Source of the DNA: Achatina immaculata
Taxonomy: Eukaryota; Mollusca; Gastropoda; Stylommatophora; Achatinidae
Length of the DNA: 64,000 nucleotides
Assembly: GCA_009760885.1 (NCBI GenBank)
Contig: CM019713.1
Coordinates: forward strand, 28,058,927-28,122,926
Direction of reading: 5' to 3'
Shown: piece by piece, positions 44,745-55,104 of the stretch
How positions within the stretch are numbered: position 1 is the stretch's first letter
Layout: every line of letters begins with the position of its first letter
Made by a program: the position numbers and the translations under genes
Notes under the pieces: model-generated
What the model was told of the DNA's origin: nothing
Seen by the model: the letters and a program-made list of their open reading frames with translations, nothing else
The model's database searches: none

Positions 44745-45726
44745 ATCAAGGTTGAAAGAATTCACAATGAGGCCATGAGATCAGTTCTGGGGTACACCAG
44801 CGATTCTCAGATCATAGCTATTCGCTATGTACTGGGTATGTCCAGTATGTAAGTGAGGCTCAAGTATGCGCAAGTGAAGACGTACCTCAGGATTGCTAGC
44901 ATGGCAAACCACCCCTTCCTACCAGAGCTGAACTCAGCAAAGGGCGAGCATATCAAGCGAGGGAGGTCGTGCAGGGAAGAGGCACAAGAGAGACTGTTAA
45001 GAGTCTGCGACCCACAGCAGATTCTCCCCTAACCGGATTGGACTAAAGTGCCAGATAATGAATAAACTAATGAAGGTTGTGATCCAGCTTGGCCGTGAAT
45101 GCCCAGACTGGGTTCAGACTAAACCAGAAGACCAGCTGTAGGAACAGATTCAGCATCACTCCAAACCACGTGACCCTGTGATCTTCACAGACCTGTCAGT
45201 GGCACGAGGCCTAAGAAGTGGATGGTTCTGTATTATCTACCATAGCGGCAAACCAGTTGGGGGTAAATCAGGAGGCGCTGGCAACTATTATTTCGAGTAT
45301 GAGAATGGAGGTGCAGGCAGCATCAGAAGCATTTTCCTAGTTAGTGGAGCGGAGCAACTCGCATGAGGCACTGTGATAGACTCCCAGAACATGTTACAGA
45401 GAATGGAGAGCCATTTCTTCCACAGGGAGTGGATCTAGCTTCTAGAGGGCTCTCGGTTATCCATTTTGACGTGGAGATACTGCCCAGGTCATGCGGGAAT
45501 CAAAGGCAGTGAGAGAGCGGACAGGCTGGCAGGCATGGCATCAATTCGGGGCACCCTAAGAGTGGACAAGGAGGAGATCGCAAGAGCCACCTTCGATAGG
45601 CTGCGCATGGAGGAAGATATCGGGCTGAATGACGACAGTCTCATCAGGAGAATGATAGAATTGGGGGAGGAGAGGGGGAGGTGGACGTTTTTCAGAAATA
45701 ACTGGTTTAGCGCGTGTTACCCATAG
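44745..45726 (+). mobile_element. LINE fragment with RNase H domain (I-superfamily-like)
   Basis: Broken frames: VERIHNEAMRSVLGYTSDSQ at 44750, then KYAQVKTYLRIASMANHPFL. The RNase H domain starts near 45175: VIFTDLSVARGLRSGWFCI (catalytic Asp of FTD present, the usual Gly after it replaced), IIYHSGKPVGGK, then, after frameshifts, MTWRYCPGHAGIKGSERADR from 45466 with the PGH and final AD motifs intact, and a helical C-terminus to 45726. An RNase H after RT places it in the RNase H-bearing LINEs (I/Nimb-like). RT itself is lost by truncation. Frameshifted, so inactive. Confidence 0.85.
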
Positions 45727-46268
45727 TCAGTGTGTGACTGGCTCCATCAGCAGACCCACACTTCAGTGAGTGTTGGAACGGAAGGCGGAACTGGTATGGG
45801 AATGCCTGTAGTGCGAAGACTGCAGTCTCTGATTACAGTTACGTATAACCTAAGTTTGTGGGGTGGGGGGGGGAGAATGCTTGCCTTTATCGTATCGTTT
45901 CCACTAGTTTCAAAATATTCCTTAAAACTAAAGAGAAGAGACTTTTTCCACTAGAAGACATAGAATTGACCAGAGCAGCAAACAACGTTAAACGCCTTTA
46001 AAAAAAATAAACAACGGCAGGGCAAGACAAAGACGGACAGAAACGATGACGTAGGCCCAAGCTCTATAGGACAAACAGGCAAACAATACACTATCTGACG
46101 CAGCTCAGCGAAATGGGATTCCAATACAGAAATGACCGACCTTCAGCAGGGAATGTAGGCGCAGCTGTGATTAATGTCGGCCGAAATCATCCATCGGGAA
46201 AGTAGCAATAAGATGCTGGCGATTCGACTTCACCAAACTCTCGCTCCTGGCTTTTATGTTTGTGTTTT

Positions 46269-46299
<31 letters not shown>

Positions 46300-46985
46300 C
46301 CCTCCCATCTTCGTCCCAACTGAGATTCTTATTGTGTCGTGAAGACGTTGATCGATATCGTATTTGTGTCTCAGCTAGCGACAATTGTTGACAGTGATGT
46401 AAATGTTGGCCGTTTGTGTGTGCGCGAGTTTGTCCTGTTTGTTGACTGTTTGTTTCTTGTCAACTGAACGGCTAGAGTCAAGAATATGGAGTGAAAAATA
46501 CATTTTTTGAAAAAAAAAAACTTAACAATTAGCAGTTCCTAAGAACAAATAATAATTTGAGGGGGGGGGGGGGAGGAGGAAAGAGAATCGCTCTTTATAA
46601 ATACAAAATAACTGTTCGAAAAGTGGATCAGGATTTAGAAATGTTATTTTATAACTTGGACACAGAATAACAGACGCGAGAAAGTTGAAACGGAAATCAA
46701 TATAAGAATAGAAATAACTCCATGCACTTTTACAGAGAAAAAAAAATGGGGGAAAAAGATCTGATCTTTATATTAAGGGACATCACGCAACATTTAAAAT
46801 GATAATTATGAAGTGCTATGCACACATTTTGTGTTGCATGTTTCAGTTTTTCTTTTCAGAAATATGCTTTTAAACCCTTGGAAAATGTGATTAGAATGGA
46901 GTAATGTTCACTTTTTTTAGACAGAAATAGAGAACTAAAAGAGCGTTTGAGTCAATATAAGATGACAGTATAATATTTTAAAAAT
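45727..46985. other. Unassigned sequence with (TTTTG)n
   Basis: G-runs near 45860 and 46561-46573, (TTTTG)n at 46264-46299, A-rich runs. It may include the 3' UTR of the LINE above. No gene. Confidence 0.45.
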
Positions 46986-47690
46986 GTGCTGACAAGAAGG
47001 CTACAGATAATAAATATATGCTGACAAGAAGACTACAGATAATAAATATATGCTGACAAGAAGACTACAGATAATAAATATATGCTGACAAGAAGACTAC
47101 AGATAATAAATATATGCTGACAAGAAGACTACAGATAAAAAGATATGCTGACAAGAAGTCTGACAAGAAGACTACAGATAAAAAGATATGCTGACAAGAA
47201 GACTACAGATAATATATGCTGAAAAGAAGGCTATCGTTATAAAAAAAGCCATATGATGACACGGGGACTACACAAAAAAAATATATGCTGATAGGAAGAC
47301 TAAAAAAAGTATGCGCTGACAAGAAGACTACAGATAAAAACTACATGCCGGCAAGATGAATAGGGATAACAAAATATTTGCTGACAAGATGACTTCAGAT
47401 AAAAGGATATGCTGACAAGAATTCTACAGATAAAAATATATGCTGACAAGAAGAATACAGATAAAAAATATATGCTGACAAGAAGATTACAGATAAAAAA
47501 TACATGCTGACAAGAAGGCTACGGACAAAAAGCATACTGACAAGAAAACTACAGGTAAAAAAAAAATTATGCAGACAAGAAGACTACAGGTAAACCATAT
47601 ATGCTGACAAGACTACAGATAAAAATATATGCTAACAAGATGACTACAGATAAAAAAATATATGCTGGCAAGAAGACTACGGATAAACTG
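46986..47690. repeat. ~32-bp minisatellite, about 22 degenerate copies
   Basis: Core TATGCTGACAAGAAGACTAC followed by AGATAATAAATA. Homogeneous on the left (46990-47130) and increasingly degenerate to the right, with variable A-runs. Confidence 0.92.
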
Positions 47691-48660
47691 GCTATATAAA
47701 GAGTGAAATAAAATAGCTGGGAGTATATGGAAGAGGAAAAGTGACGATGAAAGAGTTAAGAGGCAGACATGGTAAAGGTGGATGGATAATAATGGCTCTG
47801 TTCCTGCCGTAGGTCAAATGCGTCGATTTGTGGGAAAGTAGAGGTAGAATAACTGTTTCTATGCTGTTTTTATTTCGACTTTTTTTAGACAACCAAACTT
47901 GAAGGCTCGTTGTAAACTTAATAATGTTTTCATGTGAGTGACACTAGAGAGGCAGAATAAGAAGGAGGAGGAGGAGGAGAAGGAGGAGGAGAATAAGAGG
48001 AGGAAAAAGAAGAAGAGGCAGGAGGAGCAGAAGAGAAAGAGGGATAGGAGGAAGATGAGGTGCAATTTCGGCAAGATGCCTTCATCAAAAATTTTGGAAA
48101 ACGATAAGGTAAACAAAAGGAGAATTTAACGACAAAACAATTCTTTACAGTGAAATAAAAGTTAAATTCGGTAAAACAAAACAAAACAAAAAAATGTACA
48201 AATCTGACCTCCTGATATGACAAACTGTTGTCGTTTCATGATAGAAAGAAAACTTGCTTTAGTACTACTAAGTAATGTCACTGGCGTCACGTTGAGAGAT
48301 CTACGCTAACCACTGGCTACGTAGGCATGCTACTTTCAAGCTAGAAAATAGGTTCGTAGCATACTTCAGCCATGCAGAAAGATACACAGCCAGGAAGGTT
48401 TCCACGGGCAAGATCTGACTTAATAGTTGTCAGGTAACTGTTGACTTTCGTTTCCTTGTTATGATAACCCACCTGCCCAGGCCAGTGGCCCGCGTAGATC
48501 AATCTGTAGATGTCGGTGGAGCTAATAATTGTAAGGTGATTACTGGCAAATGTTTGTAGAACAGTTTTCATTTCAAGAAAGGGGCAGATAATCGAGAACA
48601 AAGCACGGAGTTCACGGGAAAGATATTGCAGATAACTCAGTAATAAAAACACAATGAGTT
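47691..48660. other. Unassigned sequence with GGA-rich purine tract
   Basis: GAGGAG/AAGAAG purine tract at 47955-48060. The rest is complex, with open frames of up to 103 codons lacking known motifs. No gene called. Confidence 0.4.
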
Positions 48661-48700
48661 CTTGACTATTCCCCCCTCCCCTCCCCGCCTCATACTTCAG

Positions 48701-48859
48701 GCTAAAGTATGTGATCGCATAGGGAGAAGCTGTGACAAATTATTTTTCGATAAATCAATAGACGTATTATCTTTGTCCCCACAGTCAGTAGACCAGTCTT
48801 TACTTTCAGAAGTCGACTTGGAAAGATCTACACAGGCGAGTGAGACACATCAGAAATGA
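48701..48859 (+). CDS. Candidate 3' terminal exon, unknown protein
   Basis: A strong acceptor (a run of C and T from 48668 ending CATACTTCAG at 48700) is followed by an open frame of 52 codons to TGA at 48857-48859: AKVCDRIGRSCDKLFFDKSI, SLSPQSVDQSLLSEVDLERS, TQASETHQK. Composition is polar and acidic, as in disordered C-termini, and unlike the surrounding low-complexity DNA. A GC-type donor (CACAG|GCGAGT at 48834) is an alternative end. I do not recognise the protein. No poly(A) signal of standard form is close by. Could be chance. Confidence 0.3.
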   Translation, partial: AKVCDRIGRSCDKLFFDKSIDVLSLSPQSVDQSLLSEVDLERSTQASETHQK

Positions 48860-48924
48860 ATTTCACATATAAATAACACTTATTCTTGAATCATTTACAT
48901 ATTCATAAACATATAAACATATAA

Positions 48925-49303
48925 ATTGCTTTGAATGTAAACGATATAGAAGAGTTCTTCAAATATCATAAACACAGAAAAGAACAAATATATAAATATA
49001 TCCTTATAGTATATAATAACTTAATATCGAAGAGGGCTGGTTAATAAAGAGGACTGAACAGAGAAAACTTAAATATTTTGGACACATTAAACGTCTTTAG
49101 AATTTAGAGAAGACAGTATTGGAAGAGTACATAATGGTAAAAAAAGAGAGGAAGACTAAGGTGAAGATGGCTGCAAGACATGGTTGATAATCTGCAAATG
49201 GATGCATCATCAGCAGGCCATCTTGCTTACAATTGAGAAGCCTACAAGAGAGCGGTTAGGGAGGGAAAGTTTCGAAAGAGACATGCAAATGACTGACTGA
49301 CTG
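48925..49303 (+). mobile_element. RTE-type LINE fragment, decayed (copy 11)
   Basis: From GCTTTGAATGTAAACGATAT through EEGWLIKRTEQRKLKYFGHI-like codons and the damaged GRPRRR region to AGACATGCAAATGACTGACT. Several frameshifts and stops. (ACTG)n tail. A second, younger copy in the same orientation starts only 70 bp on. Confidence 0.88.
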
Positions 49304-49364
49304 ATATTTTGTTTATATCTATAAACAATTCAATCTATGAATCGTTTAATAATTATACATAAGT

Positions 49365-49777
49365 TGTGATTCACTTAACAAAACAGCTGAGAAACATATA
49401 AATGCCTTTGAATGTAAATGCCACAGAAGAGTTCTCCAAATATCGTGGACACAAAAAAGAACAAAAATATCTATACTACAAGAGCTTAATATTGAAGAAG
49501 GCTGGCCAGTGAAGAGGATTAAAGAGAGAAAACGGAAATATTTTGGACACATTAAACGTTATGATAATTTAGAGAAGACCGTATTGGAAGGATACATAAT
49601 GGGAAAAAGAAAAAGAGGAAGACCAAGGCGAAGATGGCTGCAAGACATCGTAGACGATCTGGAAATGGATGCAACAGCAGGCCATCTTGCTCACAACCGA
49701 GAGGCCTACAGGAGTGCTGTTAGGGAGGCAAAGTTCCGCAAGGGACATGCAAATGAATGAATGAATGAATGTGATTC
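49365..49777 (+). mobile_element. RTE-type LINE, 5'-truncated, with 8-bp TSD (copy 12)
   Basis: Insert 49373-49769, flanked by TGTGATTC (49365-49372 and 49770-49777). It starts in the CETWTLNK region (LNKTAEKHINAFECKCHRRV), continues KRIKERKRKYFGHIKRYDNL and MGKRKRGRPRRRWLQDIVDD and ends FRKGHANE with a (GAAT)n tail. Few disruptions, so young. Confidence 0.92.
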
Positions 49778-49810
49778 TATTATAAAAAGTGTCGTTAAAA
49801 GTATATTGCA

Positions 49811-49956
49811 TATTTCTTATATATTAAAAACGGTGGAAGTAAAATTTCTGTGTCCATGCCATCAAGACATACAGGGATACGGTGTTAGGCCGTATTTTCA
49901 CGACCGTCGGAACATGAAAGTCTGACGTGGTCAATATCATGCTTATTTCTTATATA
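49811..49956 (-). repeat. 5'-truncated tRNA-Ser SINE copy with 13-bp TSD
   Basis: Insert 49824-49943, flanked by TATTTCTTATATA (49811-49823 and 49944-49956). Its minus strand matches the 3' half of the SINE at 36905-37198 (GGTGTTAGGC, ACATGAAAGTCTGA, TCCATG, AGTAAAAT). The TSD proves mobility of this family. Confidence 0.85.
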
Positions 49957-50186
49957 CTATGCTAATAAAATTATTCTTCCATGCTCCTGCGTATTTACTG
50001 CACGTAAGAGAAGGTTTATTTGGTATCTTAACAAAAGGAGAATATAACCTTTCACTGTCCACAAATTATTTGGAAAGTCCCTGCACAAAATTACGGAGTA
50101 AAACAAATGTGATTGTTCACTGAAGTAGGCAGCGTTCTTTTCTCTTATCATTTTTGTCGATTTACATCCAGTCTGAGGAGAAGAAC

Positions 50187-50219
50187 ACAAACACACACAC
50201 ACACACGCACGCACGCAAG

Positions 50220-50287
<68 letters not shown>

Positions 50288-50290
50288 CTA
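50187..50290. repeat. (CA)n(TA)n(CA)n compound microsatellite
   Basis: CA repeats with CG interruptions, then (TA)n at 50238-50269, then CA again to 50282. Confidence 0.95.
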
Positions 50291-50319
50291 TAACTGAAAC
50301 ACTGATGATGTCTTTCAAT

Positions 50320-51345
50320 ATTCATCTTCTGACAACATCTTCCGATATTATCTACTTAGGAGGTCTCTCAGTATCATCTACTGACACGATCTCTCAACAT
50401 CATCTACTGACAAGATCTCTCAACATCATCTACTGACAAGATCTCTCAACATCATCTACTGACAAGATCTCTCAACATCATCTACTAACAAGATCTCTCA
50501 ACATCATCTACTGACAAGATCTCTCAACATCATCTACTGACAAGATCTTTCAACGTCATCTACTGACAAGATCTCTCAACATCATCTACTGACAAGATCT
50601 CTCAACATCATCTACTGACGAGGTTTCTCAACATCATCTACTGACAAGATCTCTCAACATCATCTACTGACAAGACCTCTCAACATCATCTACTGACAAT
50701 ATCTCTCAACATCATCTACTGACAAGATCTCTCATCATCATCTACTGACAAGATCTTTCAACGTCATCTACTGACAAGATCTCTCAACGTCGTCTACTGA
50801 CAAGATCTCTCAATGTCATCTACTGACAAGATCTCTCAACGTCATCTATTGACAAGATCTCTCAACGTCATCTACTGACAAGATCTCTCAACATCATCTA
50901 CTGACAAGATCTCTCAACATCATCTACTGACAAGATCTCTCAACATCATCTACTGACAAGATCTCTCAACATCATCTACTGACAAGATCTTTCAACGTCA
51001 TCTACTGACAAGATCTCTCAACGTCATCTACTGACAAGATCTCTCAACATCATCTACTGACAAGATCTCTCAACATCATCTACTGACAAGATCTCTCAAC
51101 ATCATCTACTGACAAGATCTTTCAACGTCATCTACTGACAAGATCTCTCAACGTCATCTACTGACAAGATCTCTCAACATCATCTACTGACAAGATCTCT
51201 CAAAATCATCTACTGACAAGATCTCTCAACGTCATCTACTGACAAGATCTCTCAACGTCATCTACTGACAAGATCTCTCAACGTCATCTACTGACAAGAT
51301 CTCTCAACGTCATCTACTGACAAGATCTCTCAACATCATTAACTG
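50320..51345. repeat. 26-bp minisatellite, about 39 copies
   Basis: Unit CTACTGACAAGATCTCTCAA plus CATCAT (26 bp), highly homogeneous. ACATCAT and ACGTCAT variants plus rarer CTTTCAACG changes recur in spaced blocks (50540, 50755, 50985, 51115), giving a higher-order repeat. It has no unique spacers, so it is not CRISPR-like. Confidence 0.96.
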
Positions 51346-52226
51346 GCGAGGTTTTTCAACCGCATGTACCTTACGATTAGCTATTTTAATGGTTGTTTGG
51401 TTGGTTGGTTGGTAGGTTGGCTGGTAGATTGGTTGGTTTGTTGGCTGGTCGGTTGGTTATGCAATCTCCCTGTAACTGCGAGCTGCTGTTATTTGCAGCC
51501 GATGCTGTAGAGATGTTGAGGCACATCATCGCACCGGCGTGGGAGCGAGTTATGGCAGGTAATTTTTTCAGTCCAGGAGTACAGCTAAAAAGCAGGGGGG
51601 TGTGCAATGCTTCTTCAGCAGACACCACCACCATGGGGACTATGGCGATCCCAGCCCCCGTTAGCCAGCCGAGACTTATTACTAGGGGTACCACGGAGAG
51701 ACGGGACAGGGTCTTGGTCAGATATGGTTAGTAAACCTGGCGCTGGCATGTCAGCTAAGGGTCGCTTATTGCCTCGTCGAACAGCATCTTCATGCCCTCA
51801 GCTATTTTAGTATCTTTGTTTTTACTTTCAGTTAACAGAGTCAAAGTCGTTTCTGAATCAATCGACTGATTGATTTGTGCGCAGTGTATAACCTACATCC
51901 AGTCTAGCGCCTACAATGAGCCCTACTTCCTTCCATGTACTCACACTTTCCTATCTCGTTGCTTATCACGACACGATTCGCCCATGTTACTTCAGTACTT
52001 CCCCTTTACAATGTCGCCCTAGTGTATTCACGACAGTTTTCTGGAAATGGTGGTTTATAACAAACTTACACATTTTCTACTATTTATGTCCTCACACGCG
52101 CTTTACTGTCTTGCTTCTTGGCAGTTCTGTTAGCAGGATTTATTCCACGCTTCATCGCTTCTGTCATGACTGTATTCATCGCTGCTTCATCGAAACTCAG
52201 TTCTGTCATGTTGTTGCTGTAAAGCC
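51346..52226. other. (GGTT)n and GC-richer unassigned segment
   Basis: GGTT-rich tract at 51390-51458, then 51460-51735, GC-richer than its surroundings and open on both strands for about 100 codons (for example MLRHIIAPAWERVMAG then a GTAATT on plus). I recognise no family on either strand. Could be a repeat fragment or an exon; not called. Confidence 0.35.
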
Positions 52227-52388
52227 ATGCCGGGTGACAGAGGTGAGAGGCCAAATTAACAGGCATAAGATCCCTTGATGAGGTTGAAAAGCTCGCTGAA
52301 AACAGGACAAATTGGCGAACTACCATGCAAGCCCAATGTGACGTTTAACGGCACGGGAAGGATATACGATATAAGATATGTCGGGTGA
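52227..52388 (+). mobile_element. Short LINE copy, same family as 19336
   Basis: 52239-52377 matches the last ~140 bp of the element at 19336-19823 (AGGCCAAATTAACAGGCATA, GATCCCTTGATGAGGTTGAA, GTGACGTTTAACGGCACGGG) and ends in the same GATATAAGATAT tail. Flanks ATGCCGGGTGA (52227-52237) and ATGTCGGGTGA (52378-52388) agree at 10 of 11 positions, a probable TSD. Confidence 0.85.
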
Positions 52389-52790
52389 GCAGTACTGAAG
52401 CCTCGTTCTTGAGTAAAAGGCTAAGCGGTGGGCCTGAAATATTTAACTGTGGGCTCGAAACACTGGATTGTGTGTTTGAAATGTTTCCTTGTAGCCTAAA
52501 ATAATGAACTGTTGGAGAGAAGCAATTTTTTTTATAAATAGGAAACAACGTACGGTAAATTAAGAGAAGACAGTTTTGTAGGAATAGACCTCGAAAAAAT
52601 CGTAGACATAGCACTTTAGTGAGACTTGAGAGAAAGAAAAACCTGGGATTCGAATCACGGTCTCTGGTAGGAAGAACAGCCGTCTACAGACGAGAGGACA
52701 GTGTACTAACGAACTTTTTTTCAAAAAAAGGTGTATGAAAGCGAAGTCATTAGTAACTGTTCAGCAGAAGTAACTGTTGGCCTGAAAGTC
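52389..52790. other. Unassigned sequence, weak tRNA-like motif
   Basis: The minus strand at 52640-52665 reads GTGATTCGAATCCCAGG, a good B box, but I see no convincing A box or cloverleaf. Possibly a SINE remnant. No gene. Confidence 0.35.
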
Positions 52791-53125
52791 TGGACTGTTT
52801 ACCTGAAATAATGACCTGTTGGCTTGAAAGCCTGGACTGTGAGCCTTATACGATGACATGTTGGTTTGAAAGTCTAGACTGTGAGCCTTATACGATGACA
52901 TGTTGGTTTGAAAGTCTAGACTGTGAGCCTTATACTATGACATGTTGGTTTGAAAGTCTAGACTGTGAGCCCTATACTATGACATGTTGGTTTGAAAGTC
53001 TAGACTGTGAGCCTTATACTATGACATGTTGGTTTGAAAGTCTAGACTGTGAGCCTTATACGATGACATGTTGGTTTGAAAGTCTAGACTGTGAGTCTTA
53101 TACTATGACATGTTGGTTTGAAAGT
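52791..53125. repeat. 42-bp minisatellite, about 8 copies
   Basis: Core CATGTTGGTTTGAAAGTCTA followed by GACTGTGAGCCTTATACTATGA. In frame (14 codons per unit, CWFESLDCEPYTMT), which creates a 163-codon open frame. I treat it as non-coding because neither end has gene-like context. Confidence 0.94.
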
Positions 53126-53359
53126 CATAGGAAAAGGCGACCATATTTGTTCCCGGAAAAACACATTTCTCTGAATTTCTCTAACAGAATCTCAGATACC
53201 ATTTCTACAACGCAACTATGGCAGTCAGTTATAACTTGGTTATCTGTGGCAGTGGAACTCTTAGAATGCGACCGACGACTAGAATGTGACAGGCGGATAT
53301 AAAAACTAGTGGATAGAATATACTAAGCTGGGTGGAAGGAATGTGAATGTGTATACAGG

Positions 53360-53830
53360 AATAAAGGACATATGTGACACATATACTAGAGTATAAATGA
53401 GGCTTTTATCACATTAGATCTAGTGTAAAAATAAGGCAATATAGCACACACTATAGCATAAAGTTATTTTTATGATATAAAGCAAATATCACACAAGAAG
53501 TAGTGTATAATTTGAGCAAATGTCACACACGAACTAATGTATAAACGAGGCAAATATCATACAAGAACTAGTGTATAAATAAGGCGAATGTCACACAAGA
53601 ACTAATATGTTTTGAGGCAAATGGTTCACAAAACTGATGAGTAAATAAGGCAAATGTCAAACAAGAACTAATGGACAAATGAGGTAAATATCACACACAA
53701 ACTAGTGTTAATTAGGCAAACGTCACATACTAACTAGTGGATAGAGTGTGACAGATAACACATACGTACCAATAAACACAGAGTGACAAATGTTACACCT
53801 GAACCAGTAGACATAATGTGACAGATCACG
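53360..53830. repeat. ~36-bp minisatellite, about 11 decayed copies
   Basis: Core ACTAGTGTATAAATAAGGCA followed by AATATCACACAAGA, with many indels. Old array. Confidence 0.75.
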
Positions 53831-53963
53831 TGGCATAAATACAAGAAACAAAGGGACTGCAGTTCAGAACTCTTTCCATCTAATTTAAGAGATGTGTCCC
53901 CACAATTAACCCATCATCCACATCGTGAATTCACAATTACCATCATGGGGTTCTTCCTTTTTC

Positions 53964-54138
53964 AGCTGCTTCTCTTATGGTATTCAGAAATTTCATCTGG
54001 GATTTTCCGTATTTATATCATTGGCAGAATACAGCAGGAATTTCTTTTATGACAGAATGTTCATCGTGCTTTATCTCTTTATCTTTATACGTTGATCGAC
54101 GTCGTGTGCGGATTTATCACGGATCAAGAATTGTTACC
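53964..54138 (+). CDS. Candidate internal exon, unknown protein
   Basis: Bounded by an acceptor TTCTTCCTTTTTCAG (ending at about 53963) and a strong donor ACCG|GTAAGT at about 54138. One of three frames is open throughout: SLMVFRNFIWDFPYLYHWQ, CSSCFISLSLYVDRRRVR, IYHGSRIVTG, with stops in the other two. Length (~175 nt) is typical of an internal exon. I do not recognise the family, and low GC makes chance plausible. Confidence 0.25.
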
Positions 54139-54388
54139 GGTAAGTTATAAATAGAAATGTTCATAGGTATGAACTAATCTACAGAATTCTAATCTACTAA
54201 TCACCGTCTACCCCTCCCCTAATATGGCAACAGCCAGGGTGAGATAGTAATAATATTACAGTTTTGTGCCTCACAAGGAATTTTTAAAACAGTTTTATAT
54301 GCAACATTGTCTTGCGTTATAGTTTAAATTGCATGAAATCTCATTGTTATAATTCGTGTAATTGGGAGCTAATGAGGTTTCAGTTGGA

Positions 54389-54439
<51 letters not shown>

Positions 54440-55099
54440 GCATGATTTTACGTGGTTCATATATCAATGATGTATACTAGGGTTTCTGAACCGGGGTTCC
54501 GTGTGTTCTTCGGGGGGCTCCGCTAGATATCGTGGCTGAAAATCTACCTATTAGGCAAATCTCACACAACCCTACGGCTCATGCACATGATTGTCTTAAC
54601 AGAATATAGATTTGCGGAGTTTGCTTCCCTGCAATTTGAGTTAAAGTTAACGCCCTTTGTTGTTTTTTTTTATGTTACAGTTAAAATTTTTGGGGTCATT
54701 TCCTTTGAGTTGTCCAAGTTTGATCACGTATTATAAGCGTTTGTCAAATCACGAATATTGTTGGGAAAACCTTTTACGGCGATTTTGTTTTTGGTCTGGG
54801 GAGATCAGACAGTCTTTGTTCACCGTCGTCTGAGAAACGTTTTTGTCGAGTCGTGGGGTGAATGTACAAGTAAGGGACCAACATGTCTCCCCTGATTTCC
54901 TAATTTTATGGTGGGAGTCGCTGGCCAGTGTTGTTTTTGCCAGTGCTGTTTGTGTGCTCTGCATTTCCATCAGCTTTCTGAGATGTATGAATCAATATTT
55001 CATCTATCATCAAGGAATTGTTTCATCACCTTGTTCCATGATTAAACCCGGTTTCCATTTGATATTGACAAGTGGAGTTTGTTCAGCTACATGTGGCCA
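54139..55099. other. Unassigned sequence with (AT)n
   Basis: (AT)n at 54391-54435. The rest is complex with short frames on both strands over 54749-55106. No gene recognised. Confidence 0.45.
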
Positions 55100-55104
55100 T
55101 CTTT

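Noticed and set aside
50320..51345. CRISPR-like repeat array
   Set aside because: The repeats are head to tail with no unique spacers, and the DNA is eukaryotic. It is a minisatellite.
51386..51731. Overlapping ~100-codon frames on both strands in a GC-richer segment
   Set aside because: I recognise no family on either strand and cannot choose between them. Part of each frame is the GGTT repeat. Left as unassigned.
53964..54138. Resemblance of the peptide end (RIYHG) to the phospholipase C X-domain YHGHTLTS motif
   Set aside because: Only four residues match, and the conserved flanking residues of that domain are absent.
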